A stretch of 61,077 bases of DNA, taken from NCBI GenBank assembly GCA_017999645.1, contig JAGNLJ010000007.1:64207-125283 (forward strand). The letters are read 5' to 3'. This DNA comes from Alphaproteobacteria bacterium (GTDB lineage Bacteria; Pseudomonadota; Alphaproteobacteria; Micavibrionales; Micavibrionaceae). How positions within the stretch are numbered: the stretch's first letter is position 1; each line of letters starts with the position of its first letter. Of the stretch, positions 18,076-27,016 are shown one piece after another. The notes under the pieces were generated by a model, which had not been told where the DNA came from, did no database searches, and saw only the letters and a program-made list of their open reading frames with translations. A program made the position numbers and the translations under genes.

Positions 18076-19190
18076 CAGTCCTTGTCCTTTGCTTCACCTT
18101 TTGTAGATGTCCGGCCCAGGACATCCGAAATACTTTGTCCATCCGCCTGTTCGCCTATCACATTCGCCGTCTGGCCGGGGCGGGCGGTCATCGTGCCGTG
18201 CGTAACGATTTTCTCGCCTTCATTAAGACCTGAGGAAATTTCAACGGTGCCCGGCTGGCGCGTCCCGGTTAAGATCTTGCGCTTTTCGATTTTTCCATCG
18301 CCGCCGACGATAAACACGTAATTATCACGGCCTTCGGGGATTAGGCTTTCTTCCGGGATAACAATCGATTTGCGCGCGTTGCTGAACAACTCCACGCTCA
18401 TCAAAAGCCCCGGTTTCAGAAGATGATCATCATTCGGAATAATCGCGCGTATAACAATGGTCCGCGTTACAGGATCGATCTGGCTGTCGAGACTCGCCAC
18501 TTCGCCTTTGAATTTTCGGTCGCCGAATTCACGGGCATGCGCCGTTATGGGCGTGCCGATCTTGAGGTCGGCAAGGAAGAGCGATGGCACAGAAAAATCC
18601 AGCTTCATGACGCTGTCGTCATCAAGCGTCGTGATTTTTGTGCCCGGCTGCACCAATGCACCGACACTGATATTGCGCAGACCTAACACACCTCTGAACG
18701 GCGCGCTGATAAGATAATTTTTTAAACGCGATTGAACCTCGCGCAGTCTTCCCTGCGAGGAATCATAATCGCGCTGACGCTGATCGAGCGTTGCTTTAGG
18801 CGCGACACCATCCTTGGCCAGTGTTTTTACGCGGTCGAGCTGTTGCCTGGCTTCCGAGACGACAGCTTGTGCCTGGTCGAGCTGTGCTTTTTCCTCGCCG
18901 CTGGCCATTTCAACCAGCACATCGCCTTTTTCAACCCGCTGGTTATCCGTAAAATTCACGGATGTCACGGTTTCGGTCACGGTCGTGGTGATGGTGATGG
19001 ACTCATTCGCCCGGAGCGTACCCAGCGCCTCGACGCTGTCCGAGATATCCTGTTTTTTAGCCGTGGCCACAATAACATTGGCCCGCTGGTCGCCGCCCTT
19101 TTGGGGCTGGGCTTCTGTCGGTCCGGTATAGGCCAGGATCAGGATTGCGGCTGCCAGCACGGGTTTCGAGATATTCATAAAAAGCCCCAT
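18075..19190 (-). CDS. RND efflux periplasmic adaptor (membrane fusion protein)
   Basis: This 371-residue protein has an N-terminal signal peptide (hydrophobic residues 9-22, cleavage after a TEA site). The lipoyl half-motifs TDNQRVEKGDVLVEM and LISAPFRGVLGLRNISVGALVQPG are separated by a coiled-coil hairpin at about residues 100-160. A beta-barrel and the membrane-proximal domain with GLNEGEKIVTHG follow. It links the RND permease to an outer membrane channel. ATG 19190 and ATG 19178 are both possible starts. It is the first gene of a two-gene operon. Confidence 0.92.
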   Translation of the reverse strand: MGLFMNISKPVLAAAILILAYTGPTEAQPQKGGDQRANVIVATAKKQDISDSVEALGTLRANESITITTTVTETVTSVNFTDNQRVEKGDVLVEMASGEEKAQLDQAQAVVSEARQQLDRVKTLAKDGVAPKATLDQRQRDYDSSQGRLREVQSRLKNYLISAPFRGVLGLRNISVGALVQPGTKITTLDDDSVMKLDFSVPSLFLADLKIGTPITAHAREFGDRKFKGEVASLDSQIDPVTRTIVIRAIIPNDDHLLKPGLLMSVELFSNARKSIVIPEESLIPEGRDNYVFIVGGDGKIEKRKILTGTRQPGTVEISSGLNEGEKIVTHGTMTARPGQTANVIGEQADGQSISDVLGRTSTKGEAKDKD

Positions 19191-19283
19191 TTGTTTATAT
19201 ACGCAGTTTATGCCGATTCCCTTTTGTCCGGGAAAATAGAATATTCCATTTACCCGGCGCCCGTCATGCCTATATTATTGACA

Positions 19284-19309
19284 GGAACAAAACGCTTTTT
19301 CCGCGCGTC
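19284..19309 (+). promoter_or_regulatory. Possible EcfG-type promoter before the SYLF gene
   Basis: GGAAC at 19284-19288, a 17-base gap and CGTC at 19306-19309 resemble the alphaproteobacterial general stress consensus GGAAC-N16/17-CGTT with one mismatch. A start near 19316 would leave a short leader that still contains the CGGAGGAAA ribosome site. Confidence 0.35.
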
Positions 19310-19330
19310 TGCGCAACCGGAGGAAACAAA

Positions 19331-19903
19331 ATGAACCACCTGTCCCTTATTCTCGCCATGTGCGCCTGCCTTGTTATGCCCCAGACCGCTTCGGCAGGGT
19401 CGGCATCCACCCCCGCAGAGCAGCGGGCCGGAATCCAGAAAATGGCCGATGAAACCTTGGCGCGGCTTTACAGAGAGCAGCCGGACACAGCCCGTGAGAT
19501 CGAGGGCGCTGTCGGCTTCGCCGTATTCTCAAGCGGCGCTCTTGCGCTGTTATGGGTCAGCGGCGGTTATGGTCACGGCCTCGCCCATGATAACCGCAAC
19601 GGCTCTGACGTATATATGCAGATGGCCAGCGCAGGCGTAGGCCTTGGGCTTGGTGCCAAAGATTACAACACCGTCTTTGTATTTCATGATCCCGCAGCCT
19701 TTTATGATTTTACAACCGAAGGCCTCGATCTGACCGGTACGGCTGATGCCGCAGCGAAAGTCGGAATGAAAGGCGATGAAATCGGCGGCGCAGAAAATGC
19801 TTTGCCTGGTGTGCGTATTTATCAGCTGACCGATTCCGGGTTGATTGCGCAGGCTATGGTGCAGGGCACGAAATACTGGCGCGACAGGGAATTGAACAAG
19901 TAA
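19331..19903 (+). CDS. SYLF/Ysc84-domain-like exported protein
   Basis: This 190-residue protein has a signal peptide ending in PQTASAG around residue 23. The mature part carries the SYLF-type segments AREIEGAVGFAVFSSGALAL, YMQMASAGVGLGLGAKDY and VFVFHDPAAFYDFTTEG. SYLF domains bind lipids, and bacterial members are usually periplasmic or outer-membrane associated proteins of unknown role. A strong GGAGGAAA ribosome site precedes ATG 19331. It stands alone between the divergent RND operon and a converging EF-hand gene. Confidence 0.75.
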   Translation: MNHLSLILAMCACLVMPQTASAGSASTPAEQRAGIQKMADETLARLYREQPDTAREIEGAVGFAVFSSGALALLWVSGGYGHGLAHDNRNGSDVYMQMASAGVGLGLGAKDYNTVFVFHDPAAFYDFTTEGLDLTGTADAAAKVGMKGDEIGGAENALPGVRIYQLTDSGLIAQAMVQGTKYWRDRELNK

Positions 19904-19926
19904 TCAAATCCCTGACATCTTCTGGT

Positions 19927-20475
19927 TTATTTAGCGTAATGATCCTGATTGGCTGCTTCCGGCGGGGCGTTCCCCTTTTTCACGGAATGCTTGGCGTAAA
20001 TCTTCTGCCATTCGCTCAGCTCTATCGCGCGGCTTTCGTCGGTGTCCGCGCGCAGGAAATAAATATCCAGCACGTTAAGCGCTTTAATCTCGGTGGAGCC
20101 GGGCGCGTATTCTCCGACCATCACAGCTTCAAGAAATGAATCCTTGTTATATTCGACGCCGTCATCCTGGCCGTCATTATCAAGGTCGATAAAAGTGATC
20201 GCTGGGTTTTGTTTTGGCAGGACGTCGATGGGACGTTCGGCATGATATTCGTTTTTGGTTACGCTTTCGTTGCCGTCGCGGTCGAAATAATAAAACATAT
20301 ATTTGGCAACTTCAGTGCGGGTGATGCGTCCGTCGGCATCAAGATCGAGCGCGTCGATCGGTATCTGGGTTTGATTCTCAAGGTCGAGCCCTGCAGCCGC
20401 TCCGTGTTGGGGGCATAAAAAAGCCCCGGCTGCGGCAGCAATCAAATATACGAGGATATTCTTTTGCTTGAGCAT
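19927..20475 (-). CDS. Exported EF-hand calcium-binding protein
   Basis: This 182-residue protein begins with a hydrophobic signal (residues 7-27, AAAG cleavage region). It has four candidate 12-residue EF loops: DLDADGRITRTE, DRDGNESVTKNE, DLDNDGQDDGVE and DTDESRAIELSE. All keep acidic residues at positions 1, 3 and 12. The fourth has Arg at position 6 and may bind less well. It probably senses or buffers Ca2+ in the periplasm. The partner is unknown. It converges on the SYLF gene and lies just downstream of the HU-like gene. Confidence 0.8.
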   Translation of the reverse strand: MLKQKNILVYLIAAAAGAFLCPQHGAAAGLDLENQTQIPIDALDLDADGRITRTEVAKYMFYYFDRDGNESVTKNEYHAERPIDVLPKQNPAITFIDLDNDGQDDGVEYNKDSFLEAVMVGEYAPGSTEIKALNVLDIYFLRADTDESRAIELSEWQKIYAKHSVKKGNAPPEAANQDHYAK

Positions 20476-20501
20476 GGCCGGGGCTCCTTATATGAGATCG
20501 A

Positions 20502-20873
20502 TTACTTCGTTGCTGCTGTCTTCAGTTTTTTCAGCGGGCGGATTTTTACGCGAACCGTTGCAGGACGGGCAGCGGCTTTCACCATTTCGCCCGTACCGGG
20601 GTTACGTACCAGCGTACCGGCTTTACGGGCCGGAACTTTGCGCAACGTGACTTTCATTAGGCCGGGCAGGATGAACGAGCCGGCGCCTTGCGGATGAATC
20701 GAACCAAGCAGCGCGCCTTCGAGCGAGTCGAATACGCCGGATGCTTGTTTGCGGGTCAGACCGTTTTCCTCGGCGAGACGGCCGATGAGCGCTGATTTGG
20801 ACAGCGTGCTTCGCACAGGGCGAATAACGGACGATTTCGCTTTGGGTTTTGATTTAGATTTCTTCTTAGCCAT
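20502..20873 (-). CDS. HU/IHF family DNA-binding protein with basic N-terminal extension
   Basis: This 123-residue protein begins with about 20 Lys/Ser/Pro-rich residues (KKKSKSKPKAK). The HU fold follows, with helices STLSKSALIGRLAEENGLTRKQASGVFDSL and the arm region RKVPARKAGTLVRNPGTGE. The canonical beta-arm motif RNPxTGE is recognisable. It is longer than ordinary HU (about 90 residues) and has a second basic tail. It should bend or compact DNA. A GGAG ribosome site lies 11 bases before ATG 20873. Confidence 0.82.
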   Translation of the reverse strand: MAKKKSKSKPKAKSSVIRPVRSTLSKSALIGRLAEENGLTRKQASGVFDSLEGALLGSIHPQGAGSFILPGLMKVTLRKVPARKAGTLVRNPGTGEMVKAAARPATVRVKIRPLKKLKTAATK

Positions 20874-20964
20874 GATGTGTGTATCTCCAGTTAAGTAACA
20901 ATTTCAAATTGAACGATGATGCGATTGTATCGATTTTCACGGGAATACCAAGCGGATTCTACGA

Positions 20965-20986
20965 TTATATACAGCTGTTATATACA
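20965..20986. repeat. Short direct repeat in the HU / synthase-like divergent region
   Basis: TTATATACA occurs at 20965-20973 and again at 20978-20986, 13 bases apart, between the divergent HU-like and spermidine-synthase-like genes. Such spacing could suit a regulator binding on one face of the helix. The rest of the 170-base gap is AT-rich and holds a TATAAA near 21000. Confidence 0.4.
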
Positions 20987-21043
20987 TGGAAAAAATAGGG
21001 TATAAATTAATTACCTATATGGCTTAGCTCGGAAAGCACCTTT

Positions 21044-23281
21044 TTGAAGATCATTCCAATTCACATTCTTGTACTCATATCAGGTGCGGTCGCTTTGTCA
21101 TGGCAGGTTCTATGGCAGGTGAAATCCAGCCTTGCGCTCGGTGTTTCGGCATGGGGAACAGCCCTCACTCTGGCAATTACAATGGGCGGTATGTGTCTGG
21201 GATCATTGGCAATCGGGCATGTTCTTAAAGACAGACGTGTAGCGCGGCCAATAAGAATTTATGCAGTTCTGGAGTGCATTATAGGTATTGCCGGATTGTG
21301 CCTTGGAACGGCATTTACCGTAGTGGAAAGCCTCGATACATGGGCCTGGCAAGCCACCCCTGCCTACGCGCCGCTGGTGCATTTTCTGGGTATAATCCTG
21401 ACCCTGGGCGTGCCTACGATTTGTATGGGGGCAACCCTGCCGGTGCTTGGGTTGATGGCGCGGCAGTCGAATCTCTCATTAGCGATTCTCTACGGTTTTA
21501 ATACCCTGGGCGCGGCGGCGGGAGCATTGCTCGCAGCGTTCGTGCTGATTCCGCTGTTTGGCGTAGGCGCTGCTGCTGCAGTAATCGCGGGACTTAATTT
21601 GGTCGTAGGCGTCTTCGCATGGATAAGCAAGCCGAAGATAAGCGCTGCATCTTTTTCCGCTTCAAAAATACACAGCCCCATCATAAAGATTCACGCTGCA
21701 GTATTCACCGTGTTTGCAACAGGCTTTGCGACCTTCGCACTTGAAGTCGCATGGTTCCGCTCCCTGACCGCAGCTTTCCGCAGCACGACTGATGCATTCG
21801 CCATTATGCTTGCTTGCGTTCTGATCGCGCTCGGATTGGGTGCGCGGTTGGTGCCGTATCTCAAAAGATGCAATGTATCTTTAGGCACGCTGACCGGCTG
21901 GGCGGGGATATTAATTCTGCTGGCTACGCCACTGGTTGAGCGTTTCGACTTACTTACCGTGAATATGTCCTCAGTCGCATTTCTATTGCCCAAATGGTTC
22001 TTTCTCACTTTGTGTGTGATAGGCCCGCCCGTGCTTTTACTCGGTATCGCGCTGCCATGGATACTCGAGCAGCAGGACGGGCCGCGACGCTGGGGCAGGC
22101 TGTATGCGTTCAATGCATTTGCATCGGTATTAGGCGCTTTGTGCGCCGCGTGGATTTTGCTCCCTTCCATCGGCTTTGCGAAAACAGCATGGCTGGCTGG
22201 CGTGCTCGTTGTTATCGCTGGTTTTATTCTCAGCGCAGACAGAGAGAGAAAAGCGAAGATATCCGGCTTTGCATTGCTGGCGTTCCTTATCGCACTCACA
22301 TCTGATTCAGGAGTGGGCCGCACGCGCACACAAGGTTGGCACGTTGATGATAATGTTAAACCCGCGCACGTCCTTGAATCGTATGAAGGGCCGGACGCAA
22401 CCGTGTCTGCCGTTGAGTATGAAAACGGCCAGCGCTCGGTCATTATCGATGGCTTCACGGTCGCGCAACAGCTAAGCGCCGCCGGAAAAGCCGGGGCTGA
22501 GCATTACATGGCATGGATGGGCCATTTGCCCATGCTGTTGCATGAAAATCCAAAGAGTGCGCTGGTGATTTGCTTCGGCACGGGTCAGACGGCAAACGCC
22601 GTGCGCCGCGAAAATCCGGAAACGCTCGATATTGTCGATATAAATCCGCGTGTTTTTAAGTTGGCGCATAATTTCTCGGAGAACGAAGACGTGTTAAGTG
22701 ATCTGCGTGTTACGCCAATCATTATGGACGGCCGCGCCTATATGCGCCGCACCGAAAAAATGTACGACGTTATAACGCTCGAGCCTATGCCGCCGACCTT
22801 TGCGGGTGTGAATGCGCTCTATGCGAAAGAATTTTATGAGCAAGCCCGCGCGCGCCTCAATCCCGGCGGCGTGATTGCGCAATGGGTGCCGTTCCATATC
22901 CTGGGCCTGCATTCCAGCCTTTCAATCGCCCGCACATTCCGGGAAGTGTTTCCCAATGCCATTCTATGGGTTGACCCGTATTCCGGCACAGGAATTTTGC
23001 TGGGTTCAACAGGAGACGAGGCAGGCTTTGGCAAAAACTGGCCGGGTTTTTTGCGCGGCAGCATTTCCCGCGATATGTCGGCGGAGGAAGTAAAGCAGGC
23101 GCTGGTTCTCAGGCAGGACGGGATGGAAATATATGCGCAGGACGGCGATCTCATCACGGATGATAACCAGCTTCTCGCTTATGGCCGGGCGGTTTCTGAC
23201 TGGCACCGTTTCGGCGAGCTGGAGGAGGAAAATCTCACATTCCTTCGCGCTGTTCATGCACAAATAGAGAGAGTGAAATAA
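21044..23281 (+). CDS. Membrane-fused spermidine synthase-like protein
   Basis: This 745-residue protein starts at TTG 21044, behind a GGAAAG ribosome site. The first about 410 residues form some ten or more membrane helices resembling a transporter-like module. The C-terminal about 300 residues hold a class I methyltransferase fold with ALVICFGTGQTANAV, DIVDINPRVFKLA and a region VITLEPMPPTFAG. In true spermidine synthases the last site carries the catalytic Asp; here it reads LEP. Such fusions are widespread and usually called spermine/spermidine synthase domain proteins, but aminopropyl transfer is doubtful. It stands alone, and its role is unknown. Confidence 0.82.
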   Translation: MKIIPIHILVLISGAVALSWQVLWQVKSSLALGVSAWGTALTLAITMGGMCLGSLAIGHVLKDRRVARPIRIYAVLECIIGIAGLCLGTAFTVVESLDTWAWQATPAYAPLVHFLGIILTLGVPTICMGATLPVLGLMARQSNLSLAILYGFNTLGAAAGALLAAFVLIPLFGVGAAAAVIAGLNLVVGVFAWISKPKISAASFSASKIHSPIIKIHAAVFTVFATGFATFALEVAWFRSLTAAFRSTTDAFAIMLACVLIALGLGARLVPYLKRCNVSLGTLTGWAGILILLATPLVERFDLLTVNMSSVAFLLPKWFFLTLCVIGPPVLLLGIALPWILEQQDGPRRWGRLYAFNAFASVLGALCAAWILLPSIGFAKTAWLAGVLVVIAGFILSADRERKAKISGFALLAFLIALTSDSGVGRTRTQGWHVDDNVKPAHVLESYEGPDATVSAVEYENGQRSVIIDGFTVAQQLSAAGKAGAEHYMAWMGHLPMLLHENPKSALVICFGTGQTANAVRRENPETLDIVDINPRVFKLAHNFSENEDVLSDLRVTPIIMDGRAYMRRTEKMYDVITLEPMPPTFAGVNALYAKEFYEQARARLNPGGVIAQWVPFHILGLHSSLSIARTFREVFPNAILWVDPYSGTGILLGSTGDEAGFGKNWPGFLRGSISRDMSAEEVKQALVLRQDGMEIYAQDGDLITDDNQLLAYGRAVSDWHRFGELEEENLTFLRAVHAQIERVK

Positions 23282-23375
23282 TCCCCCTTCATCTCCGGTT
23301 GTGAAGGCTTGGCGCCTGCATAATTAATTCCGAGGAAGTTAGCCCTGTCATTTTAGGCGGCGTACTGAATTTGTC

Positions 23376-23404
23376 TTGACAGTGCGGGGGAGCGGCCACT
23401 AGTT
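23376..23404 (+). promoter_or_regulatory. Candidate promoter of the aldehyde dehydrogenase-like gene
   Basis: A perfect TTGACA at 23376-23381 is followed 17-18 bases later by a poor -10 (CTAGTT or TAGTTT). The gene starts 48 bases on, behind an AGGGGG ribosome site. Only the -35 is convincing. Confidence 0.3.
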
Positions 23405-23451
23405 TTTTTATATTCAAAACGGCGATCTTTTTTGCGTAGGGGGTACTGCTT

Positions 23452-25137
23452 ATGGCGTCTGCCAATTCACAACTTTTGGAAATGTTGGGCGCTGAATCTG
23501 CGCCGCAACGGACTCTGGTCGAGAAATTCGAATGGGCTATTAGTCAGGGCCCTGATGCCTTTAACGAATTAGTATTGGAACTCCAGAATTCTTCGCCTAC
23601 TTTTGTGGAGCACTCTGTAACCTTGGGGGAAGCCGATGCTCTGGGTCATCCTCCCGAAAATTCCACGCTTCAGCCAGCCATCAGCGCCGTCTTCGGCGAG
23701 CAACTGCCTTATTACCTGAAAAAAACGCCAGACGATGTGGCTGAAAGAATGCTTCAGGATGGTGAAAAACTCGCCGCTCTGACCGCGCAGATGCCTGTTT
23801 CAGAGCATGTGCGTTTTATGCGCATCCTCAAGGAAGAGCTTCATGCGGTAGAAGAAAAAATCGTGCTGAGTATTATGGCCGACACCGGCAAACCGATTTC
23901 ACTTTGCCGGGCTGAAATGGTTAAGGGCATGAAATGGTTTGCCTCTCTCTTTGAAAACGCAGAAGCGCAGATTGCCAACCGCAAGCCCATAGGCACTGTT
24001 CAGGTCACCCCGTCTTTCAATTATCCTTTTGCAATTGGTATGGCCGGCGTTGCGGGGGCGGGAGCATCCGGGAGTCCGCAGATTATTGCCGGTCCTCTGA
24101 AAGCATCGGCATGGCTATTCCACGCCATGGATGCGGTCAAAAATGCGATAAAGAGATTTGAGCCGGATGTGAAAATTATGGGTCAGGCTTTTGTTGAGCA
24201 ATTCAACAAACTTAAACATGCTCTGATCCAGTTTAACATCGGCGTAAGTACCCCGATTACAGAAAACGTCAAACTTGAACATTTCGTCGGCGGCGAAGCA
24301 ACAGGAGATATAGTCGAGAAACAGCGCGGCGACAAAAAAACGATCCTGGAAATGGGCGGGCCAAACACGGCAATGGTGATGGGCGACGCCGTTGAGGATC
24401 CTGCAGAGGCGCAAAAAATCATAGATATGATTTATGGCAAGGTTGCTCCTGCCGCTGGGCAATCCTGCACAAATCTCCGCCGCTTAATTGTCCTGCGCTG
24501 CCCCGCAGGTACGCAGTTTGTCGAAGGCCTTATAAATAAATTTGAAACCACCGATCACCATATCGGCAACCCTGCCAATAAAGATACGCAGGTGGGGCCC
24601 GTGGTCGATCAGCGCTCTTTCGAAGGTATGAAATCCACTCAAAGACTTGCAGAAAAAGTGGGAGCATACTGCAGCGGCATGGAAGTTGATGTTGAAAAAG
24701 TACCTATGGCTGCTTATCCGAACGCCCAATATGCCAAGCCTATGGTTACGGTATGGGATATGCCGCCATTGCAGGATGAAGAACTGATTGTTGAAATTTA
24801 TGATAGGTTCTGCACCGAATACTTTGCCCCAGAACTACAGGTTATATTTGTAGACAGTTTTGAGGAAGGTGTGGCCATGGCAAAATTCGTGGATCCTAAA
24901 AGCCGCCTCACGGGTGCAGGGTTTATAAAGAATCCTGAACAATTGAAAAAATATGAAGAAGCTGTAGGTGTAACCAATTTCGGAAGGAATGTGCTTAAAT
25001 CCGATGCTTCGCCTGAGGGCTTTCATGGCCATCCGGGGCGGCTCAAAATTGGCGGCCCCACCCATTACGGTATGTATTGCAGCGACGAACAGCGCCCCGC
25101 TGTGAATGCTCAGGAGCTTAACCTTCAGCTTGTATAA
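23452..25137 (+). CDS. Divergent aldehyde dehydrogenase family protein
   Basis: This 561-residue protein has an N-terminal extension of about 90 residues unlike typical ALDH, then an ALDH domain. The key residues are recognisable: Asn in PSFNYPF, Lys in GPLKASA, Glu in ILEMGGPN and Cys in GQSCTNLRR. The usual TGS cofactor turn is replaced by FVGGEATGD. The late block GRNVLKSDASPEGFHGHPGRLKIGGPTHYG replaces the common ALDH C-terminal motif. It probably oxidises an aldehyde or semialdehyde with NAD(P), but no substrate is indicated. It is monocistronic, with an intrinsic terminator directly downstream. Confidence 0.75.
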   Translation: MASANSQLLEMLGAESAPQRTLVEKFEWAISQGPDAFNELVLELQNSSPTFVEHSVTLGEADALGHPPENSTLQPAISAVFGEQLPYYLKKTPDDVAERMLQDGEKLAALTAQMPVSEHVRFMRILKEELHAVEEKIVLSIMADTGKPISLCRAEMVKGMKWFASLFENAEAQIANRKPIGTVQVTPSFNYPFAIGMAGVAGAGASGSPQIIAGPLKASAWLFHAMDAVKNAIKRFEPDVKIMGQAFVEQFNKLKHALIQFNIGVSTPITENVKLEHFVGGEATGDIVEKQRGDKKTILEMGGPNTAMVMGDAVEDPAEAQKIIDMIYGKVAPAAGQSCTNLRRLIVLRCPAGTQFVEGLINKFETTDHHIGNPANKDTQVGPVVDQRSFEGMKSTQRLAEKVGAYCSGMEVDVEKVPMAAYPNAQYAKPMVTVWDMPPLQDEELIVEIYDRFCTEYFAPELQVIFVDSFEEGVAMAKFVDPKSRLTGAGFIKNPEQLKKYEEAVGVTNFGRNVLKSDASPEGFHGHPGRLKIGGPTHYGMYCSDEQRPAVNAQELNLQLV

Positions 25138-25154
25138 AGCCTTTTGATTTGGAA

Positions 25155-25187
25155 TAAAAAAGCCCGGCATCATCGCCGGGCTTTTTT
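25155..25187 (+). terminator. Rho-independent terminator after the ALDH-like gene
   Basis: GCCCGGC (25162-25168) and GCCGGGC (25175-25181) form a 7-bp GC stem with a 6-base loop, followed by six T. The flanking A run and T run extend the stem, so it may also work in the other direction. Confidence 0.92.
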
Positions 25188-25242
25188 AATTAAGCGCTCA
25201 TTTTTCTCATGAACCGTTCCCGCCGCCGCGCGTTGGCTGAGG

Positions 25243-26319
25243 ATGAAAGCGGCAACTAAAAAATTATGGGGCAGGGTTGCAATCGGAACGGCGCTTACGT
25301 TGGTCATAGCCCTCGTGGCAGCTCGAATATACCTGCCTTACTGGGTCAAAGATTATGTTAATAAAGAAATCAACGAACTCAAAGGTTACAGCGGCTCCAT
25401 AGCCGATATTGATATCAATCTCTGGCGCGGGGCATACCAGATCCACGACCTTCGTATCTTCAAAAACGATGCCGATATTCCCGTCCCTTTTGTCGCTATC
25501 AAAACCTCCGACTTATCCGTGCAATGGAGTGCGCTCTTCGACGGCGCGATTGTCGCCGAAATCGATCTATACGATGCCGATCTCAATTTCGCCGTCGGCA
25601 AGGCTGGCGGCGAAATCCAGACCGGTGAAGGTGCCGCATGGACGAAATTGGTCGATGCCTTGTCACCTCTCGACATAAACCATCTGAATATTCGCGGCGG
25701 CGAAATTTCCTTCCAGGATTTTTCCGCCAGCCCGAAGGTCGACATCTTCATAAAAAATATCGATCTGGAAGTAAAAAATCTTAAGGACGTCGAAGATAAA
25801 AACCAAACTCTTCCGTCCCCCATTCGTCTCAGCGGCCAGTCCATCGGCGGCGGCAAGGTGAATGCTAACGGTGCCATGAACATCATTCGCGACGTGCCGG
25901 ATTTCGACCTCGATATAAAGCTTGAGGGTGCGGCCTTACCTGCCATCAATGACTATAGCCGCTCGATTGCGGCGGTGGATTTCGAAAGTGGCATGCTCAG
26001 TCTTTATATTGAAGCCGTAGCCCGTGACGGAAAATTAACCGGCTATATAAAACCGATTGCTACAGATATAAACATGGTCAGCGTCGAGGAAGACCGTAAT
26101 CCCATCAGCATTCTCTGGCAATCCGCCGTCTCGGTTTTCACGGAAATCTTCAAAAATCACGAGAAAGACCAACTCGCCACGCGCATTCCTCTCACGGGTG
26201 ATCTCAATAATCCCGAAACCGATACATGGTCGTCTATCGTCGGAATTTTCAGGAACACATTTAACGCATTCATACGCGACACCGACGACACAGTTGAATT
26301 CTCCAAGTCTGAAGGTTGA
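25243..26319 (+). CDS. DUF748/AsmA-like inner-membrane protein
   Basis: This 358-residue protein has one N-terminal membrane segment (residues 11-31) and a large periplasmic part. LPYWVKDYVNKEINEL and the block IADIDINLWRGAYQIHDLRIFK are typical of DUF748 proteins in the AsmA-like group, which are thought to move or bridge lipids between membranes. It is shorter than many members, which often exceed 800 residues. A GAGG sequence abuts the ATG without spacing, so the start is slightly uncertain. It is alone in its unit and converges on nfi. Confidence 0.8.
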   Translation: MKAATKKLWGRVAIGTALTLVIALVAARIYLPYWVKDYVNKEINELKGYSGSIADIDINLWRGAYQIHDLRIFKNDADIPVPFVAIKTSDLSVQWSALFDGAIVAEIDLYDADLNFAVGKAGGEIQTGEGAAWTKLVDALSPLDINHLNIRGGEISFQDFSASPKVDIFIKNIDLEVKNLKDVEDKNQTLPSPIRLSGQSIGGGKVNANGAMNIIRDVPDFDLDIKLEGAALPAINDYSRSIAAVDFESGMLSLYIEAVARDGKLTGYIKPIATDINMVSVEEDRNPISILWQSAVSVFTEIFKNHEKDQLATRIPLTGDLNNPETDTWSSIVGIFRNTFNAFIRDTDDTVEFSKSEG

Positions 26320-26322
26320 AAT

Positions 26323-26994
26323 TTATTTGCTGAATTTGCTTAATTTATCGGCAATACGTGTGGGCTCGGGTAAACGGTAACGCGTTAAGCATCTCTGCAC
26401 AAAATCAACAGCACTTTCATGACTGATTTTATGTCCTGGTGAAATAAAAAGCGGGTTCACATTATCTCGGCTCCGCAGCACCGTTCCGATCTTGTTACTC
26501 TTATATACAAGAGGCTCGGATTGCCCTTTTTTCATGCCCGGCTCTTTATAACTCCCGCACAGTACTGATTTCGCAACGCCAATTGAGGGGTAGCCTGTCA
26601 AGACCCCAATATGAGAGGCAATGCCCAGCCCGCGCGGATGCGCAATGCCCTGACCGTCGATGAAAATCATATCTGGCTTCTTCTTCACCTGTTGCAGCGC
26701 TTTGATAATAACGGGCGCTTCTCGAAAGGAGAGGAGGCCTGGGATATAAGGAAAAGGCGTCGGATCTGTTGCAATAACAGTTTCCAGCGGCATAAGTTTC
26801 TCCATATCCATGATAACCAGCGCAGCCTTACTGCTATTACTTTGTAAGTCGTATCCAACATCGATGCCGGCAATATATTTCACAATTCCGAAATCATCGC
26901 TGACGCGGACATAATCTTGCATGTCCTTTTGAATGAGTACTGCATCCTGTGCAGATTCAGGCGTGCGGGTAAAAGAGTCGGGAATATGATCCAT
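26323..26994 (-). CDS. nfi: Endonuclease V (deoxyinosine 3' endonuclease)
   Basis: This 223-residue protein has the endonuclease V signatures YIAGIDVGYD (catalytic Asp), VPFPYIPGLLSFRE-like YIPGLLSFREAP with Glu, MIFIDGQGIAHPRGLGIASHIG and IGVAKSVLCG. It nicks DNA near deoxyinosine and other deaminated bases. The length is normal for the family. It is a single gene facing DUF748 on one side and followed upstream by flavoprotein genes. The family call is firm. Confidence 0.93.
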   Translation of the reverse strand: MDHIPDSFTRTPESAQDAVLIQKDMQDYVRVSDDFGIVKYIAGIDVGYDLQSNSSKAALVIMDMEKLMPLETVIATDPTPFPYIPGLLSFREAPVIIKALQQVKKKPDMIFIDGQGIAHPRGLGIASHIGVLTGYPSIGVAKSVLCGSYKEPGMKKGQSEPLVYKSNKIGTVLRSRDNVNPLFISPGHKISHESAVDFVQRCLTRYRLPEPTRIADKLSKFSK

Positions 26995-27016
26995 GAAGAT
27001 AATTTAAGTCTTAAAG

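Noticed and set aside
14962-19190. RND pair as an alginate or glycan exporter
   Set aside because: It has standard drug-efflux motifs and lies far from the glycan loci; no outer membrane factor is attached.
21691-22458. A 255-codon open frame on the minus strand
   Set aside because: It is antisense to the membrane part of the spermidine-synthase-like gene, with a Ser/Thr-rich nonsense composition.
23285-23306. Inverted repeat CCTTCA...TGAAGG after the synthase-like gene
   Set aside because: A 10-base loop and no T run make an intrinsic terminator unlikely.
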